A stretch of 26,054 bases of DNA from VBAT01 sp036520835 (GTDB taxonomy: Bacteria > Bacteroidota > Bacteroidia > Chitinophagales > Chitinophagaceae), in NCBI GenBank assembly GCA_036520835.1, contig DATDIX010000054.1, forward strand, positions 1 through 26,054. Direction: 5' to 3'. A program made the translations under genes and the position numbers. The number at the start of each line of letters is the position of its first letter. The first letter of the stretch is position 1. The notes under the pieces were generated by a model. That model was given only the letters and a program-made list of their open reading frames with translations. It did not search any database and had not been told where the DNA came from. Of this stretch, positions 15,479 through 21,559 are shown piece after piece.

Positions 15479-17038
15479 TTACGCAGTTTCCAGCACGGGC
15501 AGTTTGATACAAAATGTGGTACCCTCGTTATAGCGGCTGGATACGGTAATATCGCCGTTCAGCAGGTTGAGGTATCGTTTAATGATCGGCAGGCCTAAGC
15601 CCGTACCCTGTATATTGCTTACATTTTTGCCACGGAAGAATGTATCAAACAGGTAGGGCAAGTCATCCTCCGGTATACCGATGCCTTCATCCTTTACGGT
15701 AACTGACAATACCCTGCCGGTATTCGATACATCCACCCAGATATTTTTTCCTTCTTCAGAAAATTTTGTTGCGTTGGATAAAAGATTCAGTAAAATATTT
15801 TTCAGCATCCTTTTGTCGGTGATAAACTCATCGGCCCCTTCATAACTGATCTTTAATTCCTGGCCGGTCTTCATGATCGCTTTCGTTTCATCAATGATGT
15901 CGGCAAAAAAGTCCTTTATATTAAACGTAGTGACAGTAATGCTGACTCTCCCTTCTTCCAGCTTGCCCAGTGAAAGAAAATCCTCCAGCAATTCATTCAG
16001 GTAATTCACAGAGTCCTTTATCCGGCGTACATGTTTTTCCCTTTTTTCATTTTCTTCCGTGTTCGGGTATTTCGATATCAGCGAAGCGGAAGACAGTACG
16101 GTACTGAGTGGTGTCCTGAATTCATGGGATGCCATGGATACGAACCGGCTTTTGATCTCGTTCAATTCTCTTTCCTTATCCAGCGACTCGCTGAGTTCTT
16201 TTTGCGATTGTTCCAGTTTCATCAGCGCTTCCCGGAGTATCACGGTCCTTTCTTCCACTTTGGCTTCCAGTTCTGTATTCAGTTTACGCATATCATCTGT
16301 TACTTTTTCCAGCTCCTTTTTTTGCCGCAGCATGTTATTCTCAGTTTCCTTGCGGTGGGTGATGTCCACAATAAAAGCAATAACGTATGTTTCATTTTGC
16401 TGTTTATAAAAACTCAGGCTTACTTCCACGGGAAAGCTCTCCCCGGTTTTCCGGGTAGCATGCAGGTCGCGGCCGGCGCCCATGGTCCTGTTTTGCGGCG
16501 ACTGGTGAAAACCATCGCGCAGTTTAGGGTGGTGGCCCCGGAATTGCTGCGGTATAAGTATCTCAACGGGCTGGCCGATCAGTTCCTCATGATCATAGCC
16601 AAATATTTTTTCCGCTGCGGGGTTGGCCAGGATGATCTTGCCTTCCCGGTTAGTAAGCAATATTCCTTCCGTAGCGTTCTCGTACAGGGAGGTCATGTGG
16701 GTCTTATCAGACCGGATATTTCTGTAAAGCTTTTTTATATACAATACAGCAACAGCACAAAACACGATCAGCAATACCAGGAACAGGGTTTCGGTTATAG
16801 CGGTGGCCGATCCTGATCTCTTGTCATTGATAAAATACAAGACCAATACCATGACCGTACTGATAAATGCTGCCGATAGGGTAGCTGCTATCCCTTCTAT
16901 GAAAGTGGTAAGAAAAATGCCGAGCAGCAGCCCGCCGGCAATGATCGTAAAGCCGGGTAAGAAATAACTTAAGCTCATCGTCATTAAAAAAATGAGGATG
17001 ACATATAGTTTTGCTTTATTGCCGGTGAGCCTGGCCAT
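15479..17038 (-). CDS. Membrane PAS-domain sensor histidine kinase
   Basis: A 519-residue kinase. Three to four hydrophobic segments (10-100) anchor it in the inner membrane. A PAS domain (about 113-228) is followed by a coiled coil (230-295), then HisKA with phospho-acceptor H305 (SMASHEFRTP) and a complete ATPase domain: N box LKNILLNLLSNATKF, G1 VKDEGIGIPE, F box LFDTFFRG, G2 GTGLGLPII. The PAS resembles FixL in layout: H170 and R190 are 20 residues apart, the spacing of the FixL heme-ligand His and its ligand-sensing Arg. Non-heme PAS domains can carry similar residues, so heme binding is not shown. The gene follows ric by 56 bases and may share its promoter. The likely partner is the receiver-CRP fusion, by inference. 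Confidence 0.9.
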   Translation of the reverse strand: MARLTGNKAKLYVILIFLMTMSLSYFLPGFTIIAGGLLLGIFLTTFIEGIAATLSAAFISTVMVLVLYFINDKRSGSATAITETLFLVLLIVFCAVAVLYIKKLYRNIRSDKTHMTSLYENATEGILLTNREGKIILANPAAEKIFGYDHEELIGQPVEILIPQQFRGHHPKLRDGFHQSPQNRTMGAGRDLHATRKTGESFPVEVSLSFYKQQNETYVIAFIVDITHRKETENNMLRQKKELEKVTDDMRKLNTELEAKVEERTVILREALMKLEQSQKELSESLDKERELNEIKSRFVSMASHEFRTPLSTVLSSASLISKYPNTEENEKREKHVRRIKDSVNYLNELLEDFLSLGKLEEGRVSITVTTFNIKDFFADIIDETKAIMKTGQELKISYEGADEFITDKRMLKNILLNLLSNATKFSEEGKNIWVDVSNTGRVLSVTVKDEGIGIPEDDLPYLFDTFFRGKNVSNIQGTGLGLPIIKRYLNLLNGDITVSSRYNEGTTFCIKLPVLETA

Positions 17039-17094
17039 GTGTTAAGGGATTGCTGCCTGTTAAGAGTATTAGCATCAAATATCGGTAATTGCGT

Positions 17095-17847
17095 TTATTC
17101 CCTTCCCAGTAATTCTTTTTCCATCGCCAGGGCCTTGGGAAAAAGAATATTATTTTCCAGGTGGGTATGCTGTACCAGTTCATTATCCAGTTCGAGGAGT
17201 TGGGAAAGACATACCCGGTGTGTCACGCAGGCATTGGGCGGTAGTGTATAATCAGATGTGAGTTCCCTCGCAAGACGGAGATAGTCCCCTACCTGTTCGT
17301 GTTCCTGCTGCATCAGGTCTTCCACCGGTTTTCGCAGCGTACGTACCAGCAGGGCTGCATAGGGTTCACGGTCATGGTAGGCATGGGCTATCTGCCGGAT
17401 ATAGGGAAAGATCACTTCTTCTTCATGCCGGATATGGGGAACCAGCATTCTTTTCAGATCGTTGAATGAACTGATGAGCGGTGTTATCCAGGTAAATTTT
17501 TTGTCATGTCCTTCTGCGAACCGGGCAAGCACATCACTGATGCCTCCCAGGTTCTTTTGCAGGTAACCATGATGGATGTTGCGTATATAATCAACCAGGA
17601 AATCAATTTCCCAGCTGTCAAAATCAATAGCGCTTGAAATATGAATGTCGCGGATGGAGTCAGCCAGTTCTTTTTTGACCAGTTCTTTGCTGAGGCCGTG
17701 TATTTCACAGGCTGTTTGCAACGGTATCCTTCCCCCGCAGCAATATTCAATACCATATTTGCGGAAGACGGCTGAGGTCCGGTAATCTTTGGCAACGAGG
17801 TCCGTTACCAGGCTATCATCACTGATCTCTTTTTTATATAGGGACAT
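17095..17847 (-). CDS. ric: Iron-sulfur cluster repair di-iron protein (Ric/ScdA/YtfE family)
   Basis: A 250-residue cytosolic protein repairing Fe-S clusters damaged by nitric oxide or oxidants. The N-terminal ScdA_N domain has the motif YGIEYCCGG (C36, C37). The rest is a hemerythrin-like four-helix bundle with metal-ligand candidates in IHHGYL (H92/H93), VPHIRHEEEVIFP (H138, H141), QQEHEQ (H183) and QHTHLENNILFP near the end. Length is normal. Its upstream region carries a perfect TGAT-N4-ATCA operator at the 36.5-bp spacing, placing it in the same regulon as the oxidase. Regulation of ric by FNR-type factors is known in other bacteria. Confidence 0.93.
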   Translation of the reverse strand: MSLYKKEISDDSLVTDLVAKDYRTSAVFRKYGIEYCCGGRIPLQTACEIHGLSKELVKKELADSIRDIHISSAIDFDSWEIDFLVDYIRNIHHGYLQKNLGGISDVLARFAEGHDKKFTWITPLISSFNDLKRMLVPHIRHEEEVIFPYIRQIAHAYHDREPYAALLVRTLRKPVEDLMQQEHEQVGDYLRLARELTSDYTLPPNACVTHRVCLSQLLELDNELVQHTHLENNILFPKALAMEKELLGRE

Positions 17848-17854
17848 ATATCAA

Positions 17855-17898
17855 CAAAATAAATACGGGCTGGTTGCCGGCTGTATGATATGGATCAG
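17855..17898 (-). promoter_or_regulatory. CRP/FNR-type operator and promoter of ric (short spacing)
   Basis: Operator core TGATATGGATCA at 17886-17897. On the minus strand TTATTTTG (17862 down to 17855) matches TAnnTTTG except at the second base; the operator centre is 36.5 bp from its last G. The same 36.5 value occurs at the 18526 promoter, so this looks like class II placement overlapping the -35 region. The element ends 8 bases before the ATG. Confidence 0.6.
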
Positions 17899-17943
17899 TT
17901 GAGCGGATGATTCCGGTCAGCATTTGTTGCAGGCACGGGTTTG

Positions 17944-18414
17944 TCATGCGAGGAACAATGTACTTTCTGTTCTTTCAAAACGGCCGGTCTTTTCAGTCAG
18001 CCTGATCCTGTACACGATCCCTTTGATATTGTCTATATCCTGTGGCGGGAAGGGCCAGTGGGGGTAAAGATGTACTGTTTCGCTGGACAGGATGGGCAGG
18101 ATGCGCAATACTAATTTTTCCAGCGCCTGCCTGCGTTCTGCCGCGCCGGCCAGTTCCTCGAATTCGCCCCAGGCGATCACACTTTTCCAGTTGGCCATAT
18201 TGTCAAAGTGATCGGTCTGGAAACAGAGTTTGGGGTTTTTGCGCATCATAGAGATCTTCATGCCTTCTTTGGTATGTCCATAAATATATTGGCCATCATA
18301 TGCATAGCTGATAGGCACGATATACGTTTTATCATCTGCATGGCAGCCTACCCGTCCCACGATCTGGCCCCTTAATACTTCTTCTATTTCTGCAACCGTT
18401 AAAATACCCATCAT
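17944..18414 (-). CDS. Pyridoxamine 5'-phosphate oxidase-like flavin split-barrel protein
   Basis: A 156-residue soluble protein of the Pyridox_ox_2/NimA-like split-barrel group. It has the typical opening (hydrophobic TVAEIEEVLRGQIVGRVGC, then TYIVPISYAYDGQYIYGHT), EGMKISMMRKNPKLCFQTD, and SVIAWGEFEEL. Members bind FMN or F420/heme and reduce varied substrates; the substrate here is unknown. Two ATG codons are adjacent (18414 and 18411). It is transcribed in the same direction as ric, ending 96 bases upstream of it. Its promoter shares an operator with the divergent membrane-protein gene, placing it in the low-oxygen regulon. Confidence 0.87.
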   Translation of the reverse strand: MMGILTVAEIEEVLRGQIVGRVGCHADDKTYIVPISYAYDGQYIYGHTKEGMKISMMRKNPKLCFQTDHFDNMANWKSVIAWGEFEELAGAAERRQALEKLVLRILPILSSETVHLYPHWPFPPQDIDNIKGIVYRIRLTEKTGRFERTESTLFLA

Positions 18415-18430
18415 GGCTTCTGATTTTTAG

Positions 18431-18496
18431 CAAAGAAAGTATAATAACTATCGCCGGTAAATGAGAAGGCTCAGTTGCCATAATGAGATGTATCAT
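18431..18496 (-). promoter_or_regulatory. Promoter of the split-barrel gene, shared CRP/FNR-type operator
   Basis: The operator TGAG-ATGT-ATCA (18484-18495) has one mismatch in the left half. On the minus strand TTTCTTTG (18438 down to 18431) matches TAnnTTTG except at position 2. Centre to last G is 58.5 bp, the value seen at the ccoI and ccoS promoters. Confidence 0.52.
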
Positions 18497-18526
18497 TTTT
18501 CTATGCCTGGTACAATGATAGTTTTG
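18483..18526 (+). promoter_or_regulatory. Promoter of the 18552 gene, shared CRP/FNR-type operator
   Basis: The same operator (18484-18495) lies 36.5 bp from the last G of a full TAGTTTTG match to TAnnTTTG at 18519-18526. The spacing equals that of the ric promoter. One operator would thus act at two distances on two divergent genes. Confidence 0.62.
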
Positions 18527-18551
18527 AAAGAGTAAAAAAGTTAATCATTAC

Positions 18552-19037
18552 ATGCAAGGTTTAGAGCAGCACCTGTTGCCGTATATCATTTCGCAGGTGG
18601 CAAGCCTGGTCATTCTTTTTGCTGCCTGGAAGAATACCCGCATTGGCAGGATACTGTTTGCATTATTATTCTTTTGGGCAGCATCCGTAAATATGTATAT
18701 GGGTTTGACCGATCCGGGCATTTACCTGGAGTATGCGGGTATGGCTCTTCCATTTTACCGCGATTTTATTAACGGATGGTTCAATGATCATAAAGAGATC
18801 ATTATTCCGCTTATTGCAGCCGGCCAGTTATCGATTGCGGCAGGTATGGCATTGAAGAACCGCTGGGTGCAATGGGCATGTATAGGGACGATTGTATTCC
18901 TGCTGGCTATTGCGCCACTGATGGTGGGTTCCGGATTTCCCTTTTCAATTACGGTATCAGCGGCCGCCTGGCTGATATTGAAAAGGGATGACTTTGATTA
19001 TTTATGGAAAATGAAAAGAAAGCCGCAAAATGGCTGA
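18552..19037 (+). CDS. Small integral membrane protein of unknown function
   Basis: A 161-residue protein with about four to five hydrophobic segments (12-24, 32-50, 85-103, 109-127, 130-143) and a basic cytoplasmic tail (KMKRKPQNG). No domain is recognised. The loop after the second helix (LTDPGIYLEYAGMALPFYRDF) is the most distinctive part. It resembles DoxX-like or uncharacterised small membrane families in size only. Its promoter carries the low-oxygen operator, so it is a candidate new member of the cbb3/Fe-S-repair regulon. The start ATG lies 25 bases after the TAGTTTTG element. The accessory island begins 3 bases after the stop. Confidence 0.83.
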   Translation: MQGLEQHLLPYIISQVASLVILFAAWKNTRIGRILFALLFFWAASVNMYMGLTDPGIYLEYAGMALPFYRDFINGWFNDHKEIIIPLIAAGQLSIAAGMALKNRWVQWACIGTIVFLLAIAPLMVGSGFPFSITVSAAAWLILKRDDFDYLWKMKRKPQNG

Positions 19038-19040
19038 AAG

Positions 19041-19072
19041 GATTTTACCTTGGTTTTTTTACAGTTCATGTT
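19041..19072. repeat. Spacer repeat, copy 1
   Basis: GATTTTACCTTGG, a T-run, then ACAGTTCATGTT. It recurs at 19978-20010 with one substitution and one extra T. It begins 3 bases after the stop of the 18552 gene and runs into the closing end of cassette I. Confidence 0.9.
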
Positions 19073-19226
19073 AGCTGTGCTGTTTCTTAGGTAATCCTAC
19101 TTTTCGGAGTATCTCATTAGCCTTGTCAACCTTGTCTTGAAACAAGGGCTGCTTCTTAAATTTCTCGAGGGACTTATCGATTGTTACAATTGGAGTTTTT
19201 CTGCTATTGAGTTCCTTTATGTTCAT
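19071..19226 (-). CDS. Small protein paired with the DUF6934 gene (possible antitoxin-like partner)
   Basis: A 51-residue basic protein beginning MNIKELNSRKTPIVTID, then a charged helix-like stretch (KSLEKFKKQPLFQDKVDKA) and the end RKVGLPKKQHS. The start lies 14 bases after the stop of the DUF6934 gene, so the two form one transcript. Its TAA stop lies inside the cassette's closing stem (AGCTAAC). No known domain is recognised. Two-gene units of this size recall toxin-antitoxin modules, but neither partner has a recognised toxin motif, so that role is only a guess. Confidence 0.68.
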   Translation of the reverse strand: MNIKELNSRKTPIVTIDKSLEKFKKQPLFQDKVDKANEILRKVGLPKKQHS

Positions 19227-19240
19227 ATTGTAAATATAAA

Positions 19241-19681
19241 TTATTTTCTTTTAACCAGAAAGGCTTCGTATATAACATCCTTCCCGAATGGCTCCCATTC
19301 TTCGTCTTTCAATCCAAATACTTGAAAGTCACGCTTGATTTCCAGGAGATATTTTGTGATTCCGATCCTGTAAAGCCTGGTTCGGGCTTTTGTACTTCCG
19401 GTAGCAAATACCCATGCGTCAGGATACTTGTCGGTGAAAGCATAAACTGTAGCGACAACTGTTGCAAGCACCATGTCACTATCACCATTGTTTGAAATTA
19501 TTTTATCGTTGATTTCACTGGTTTTATCGTCCTTGTCTCCAAAAGCGAGATTATATAGATCCTTCAAGTTGGTTTCGCTGTACTTTACAAGTTTTTTAAT
19601 CTGTCCTCTGGGGCCTTCACTCGTAAACTCAAAAACCATTAATGATTTCTCCGCCTTTAATGGATATTTAGGTAGTTTCAT
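19241..19681 (-). CDS. DUF6934-like protein of unknown function
   Basis: A 146-residue soluble protein. The segments KSLMVFEFTSEGPRGQIKKL, YNLAFGD, NNGDSDMVLATVVATVYAF, DAWVFATGSTKARTRLYRIG and EAFLVKRK at the C-terminus match what I remember of the Bacteroidota family DUF6934, which often stands beside a small gene. Function is unknown. The GSTKARTRLY motif is basic and could contact nucleic acid, which is speculation. Start ATG is at 19681, 43 bases inside the opening end of cassette I. No promoter is recognised in that short stretch, so transcription may come from outside the cassette. Confidence 0.82.
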   Translation of the reverse strand: MKLPKYPLKAEKSLMVFEFTSEGPRGQIKKLVKYSETNLKDLYNLAFGDKDDKTSEINDKIISNNGDSDMVLATVVATVYAFTDKYPDAWVFATGSTKARTRLYRIGITKYLLEIKRDFQVFGLKDEEWEPFGKDVIYEAFLVKRK

Positions 19682-19732
19682 TATAAGTGAATGTCGCTTT
19701 TATCCGGGTGTCGCCAAAGCATTACAGCTAAC

Positions 19733-20007
19733 GTTTCAGGACGAGACATTACTGAGGTTGAAGTTAAGATATACACTTCATATTTACCTGCCTGCCGACC
19801 GGCAGGTACAAACCCGGGCGAAGAGAGTGAGCCGCCTTTACTCATAGCTTTTTTACTAAGTTAAAAGAGTTGCATGGCTTTTGCAAAGCCAATACTTAGT
19901 CGCAGACTAAGTATAACATCCTATAGTTTTTATTTTTCTTACTGGTTAGAACACGCAGAAGACTACTGACAACGGGGGATTTTACCTTGGTTTTTTTTAC
20001 AGCTCAT
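19733..20007. other. Spacer between cassettes I and II with two tight hairpins
   Basis: Together with the cassette ends this is a gene-free stretch of about 350 bases. It contains a CCTGCCG-AC-CGGCAGG hairpin (19791-19806), an ACAAACCCGGGCG block (19808-19820) also found in the other two long spacers, a hairpin GGCTTT-TGC-AAAGCC (19876-19890) and directly after it ATACTTAGTC-GCA-GACTAAGTAT (19892-19914), both perfect. The second copy of the GATTTTACCTTGG repeat starts at 19978. I see no gene in it. Confidence 0.75.
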
Positions 20008-20010
20008 GTT
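19978..20010. repeat. Spacer repeat, copy 2
   Basis: Same sequence as 19041-19072 apart from one base change (AGCTCATG for AGTTCATG) and one extra T in the T-run. Again it runs directly into the closing end of a cassette. Confidence 0.9.
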
Positions 20011-20483
20011 GTGTGCAGTTCAGTAGATCTAGCTTTCATTGAATTCCTGTTGTTCAGTTACCGATTCAGGCATTCTTAAAAGCACAGTAAAGATTGTTAG
20101 AACAAATGAATAAACTACTGGCCAGATATAATCATTGAAGTTCCAATCGCTAAATAAGTTTCTATTAATGATAAAGAAGGTTATCCAAACAAACAAAATA
20201 CCGACAACACAAAGAGTTAATTTCCGAGCCCATTGACTCATCTCTAGCTCGTTAAGTTCGTCAGAAAGAAGCCAAAACAGAAATAGCGATGGAAGCGAAA
20301 ACAATGTTCCAAAGAGAATCATCAAAAAAATTATGGGAAATCCCGACGCTATGTTACTGATTGACCCTTTATTGTATAAAAGCATAGTGATTAAGAAAAC
20401 AAAAGGAGCAGCAACGACGGTTAGAAGCCAAACTTTTACTGGATATTTCATTACACCGGCTAGATTAATTGATTGCACACAAC
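20008..20483. repeat. Cassette II, bounded by inverted ends
   Basis: GTTGTGTGCA at 20008-20017 and its exact complement TGCACACAAC at 20474-20483 enclose a single membrane-protein gene. Flanking contexts ATGTT and AACGTTT are as in cassette I, but the stem sequence differs. Confidence 0.72.
20029..20451 (-). CDS. Membrane protein of unknown function (cassette II)
   Basis: A 140-residue protein with four hydrophobic segments (VWLLTVVAAPFVFLITMLLY, FPIIFLMILFGTLF plus LFLFWLL, a segment around LCVVGILFVWITFFI, and IWPVVYSFVLTIFTVLL) and an acidic tail (VTEQQEFNES). No family is recognised. The frame extends to a GTG at 20478 that lies inside the cassette end; the ATG at 20451 (MKYPVKVW) is the better start. 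It is the only gene in its cassette. Confidence 0.72.
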   Translation of the reverse strand: MKYPVKVWLLTVVAAPFVFLITMLLYNKGSISNIASGFPIIFLMILFGTLFSLPSLFLFWLLSDELNELEMSQWARKLTLCVVGILFVWITFFIINRNLFSDWNFNDYIWPVVYSFVLTIFTVLLRMPESVTEQQEFNES

Positions 20484-20584
20484 GTTTGTATTGGCATCAT
20501 TTCTTCTTCACAATTTAATTAATTTTCAATCGAAAATGGAACAAACAGGAAACCGGGTCTTCAGCCGGCATTGAATGTGAGCAG
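20481..20584. repeat. 104-bp spacer repeat, copy A
   Basis: Matches 23161-23264 over 104 bases without gaps, differing at six positions by my count. Both copies start at the AAC of a cassette end. It contains the near-palindrome ATTTTCAATCGAAAAT, perfect (ATTTTCGATCGAAAAT) in the other copy. Confidence 0.93.
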
Positions 20585-20665
20585 CCGATACCGTGGTGCT
20601 GTCCCCACGCACCAATTCCGATGTTCCGGGGTCGCCTCACTTATTATGGACACAAACCCGGGCGG
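20582..20665. repeat. GC-rich spacer repeat, copy A
   Basis: Shared with 21414-21512: CAGCCGAT, CCGTGGTGC, ACCAATTCCGA, CGCCTCACTTATTA and GGACACAAACCCGGGCGG in the same order. This copy is shorter in the middle; the left arm is preserved as a CCCCACGCACC strand that is inverted relative to the GGTGCGTGGGG arm in the other copy. Confidence 0.85.
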
Positions 20666-20744
20666 AGGAGAAAAACTACAGGCAGAAATTTTTTAAATTA
20701 TAGTTGTACAACAATGACCTATGTTATAGGCAATTATTGTGTTG

Positions 20745-21374
20745 TTATTTAATTTTTGCCCGTATTTGAGTTTTAAACTGAAGATTATCCGGACTGCTGC
20801 CAGAAACCAGTTTTTCGAGGAGGGTATTGTCATTTAGTTCTATTGGATAATACGATAAAGATTTAGCATCAGAAGTGAATAATGCCGCAAATTTAACTTC
20901 TATGTTGCCAAATTTTTTTAAATCAACTTTATATTCCAGTGTAATTTTATCTCCTGTATTGTTGTTGTTTGCACACCATCCATTTTTTGTATAGTATGAA
21001 GCCTGCTTTTGTATAAGTTTTTCTCCATATTCAAACTCACGAATTTCCCAAGTAAACTTTTTTTGAAGTTTCCAATTACCTTTTTCATTCACATAAAGCT
21101 GATCCCCCAACGCTGCTGAAGCATGAAGGACTTTCACAGAATCTTTCCAATAAAGGTAAATATGAGCCCAGCCCGGAGAATTTCCTTTAATGCCAAAATA
21201 TAGAGTTTCCTCTTTACGCAGAAGGTATAGCTTTCCCCCTGATGATAAGTCGTACTCTTTAGCACCATTCCACTCAGTTTTACTGATCTTGCCATCTAAC
21301 TTAATAATTTCATCATTGACTGAAGCAAAGGATGCTGCTAAAATAAGCAAGAGTACTATTGTTATTCTTTCCAT
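20745..21374 (-). CDS. Secreted protein with a CBM9/DOMON-like domain
   Basis: A 209-residue protein with a signal peptide (MERITIVLLLILAASFA). The next part, IIKLDGKISKTEWNGAKEYDL followed by LYLLRKEETLYFGIKG, has the DGK-x-x-EW pattern of CBM9-like or DOMON-like beta-sandwich domains that bind sugars or heme; the ligand is unknown. The frame is open up to 21500, but the added 42 residues are encoded by the spacer repeat and precede the signal peptide, so the ATG at 21374 is the start. The gene has a cassette-type closing end (ATGTTATAGGC at 20721-20731) but no matching opening end. Confidence 0.74.
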   Translation of the reverse strand: MERITIVLLLILAASFASVNDEIIKLDGKISKTEWNGAKEYDLSSGGKLYLLRKEETLYFGIKGNSPGWAHIYLYWKDSVKVLHASAALGDQLYVNEKGNWKLQKKFTWEIREFEYGEKLIQKQASYYTKNGWCANNNNTGDKITLEYKVDLKKFGNIEVKFAALFTSDAKSLSYYPIELNDNTLLEKLVSGSSPDNLQFKTQIRAKIK

Positions 21375-21413
21375 GATTCTACATTTTATAAATAGCTGTT
21401 TTAAAATTGTTCC

Positions 21414-21512
21414 CAGCCGATGCCGTGGTGCATGCCCCCCACCAATTCCGAGTTCCGGTGCGTGGGGCGACACCGGGGCCGCCTCACTTATTACGGACAC
21501 AAACCCGGGCGG
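21414..21512. repeat. GC-rich spacer repeat, copy B
   Basis: Second copy of the 20582-20665 block. In this copy CCGTGGTGCATGCCCC and GGTGCGTGGGGCGACACCGG can form an imperfect hairpin around ACCAATTCCGAGTTCC. A T-run is absent, so it is not an obvious terminator. Confidence 0.85.
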
Positions 21513-21559
21513 CGAATTGCCGTTGCTGATTGTCCAGCCCCACTATTGGCAATACCAAT

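Larger units (their letters stand above)
19070..19732. repeat. Cassette I, bounded by inverted ends
   Basis: GTTAGCTGT at 19070-19078 and its exact complement ACAGCTAAC at 19724-19732 enclose the DUF6934 gene and a 51-codon gene. Outside the ends are ATGTT on the left and AACGTTT on the right (plus strand), the same contexts as in cassettes II and III. Confidence 0.7.

Noticed and set aside
16031..16816. Plus-strand open frame of 261 codons
   Set aside because: Antisense shadow of the histidine kinase; Phe-rich translation without domain features.
15479..17038. Calling the kinase FixL
   Set aside because: His-Arg spacing fits, but Arg206 is not conserved and such residues occur in non-heme PAS domains.
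20452..20478. GTG start at 20478 for the cassette II membrane protein
   Set aside because: The codon falls inside the cassette's inverted end; the ATG at 20451 directly precedes the first hydrophobic segment.
21375..21500. N-terminal extension of the CBM9/DOMON-like protein
   Set aside because: The 42 added codons are spacer-repeat sequence and would bury the signal peptide.
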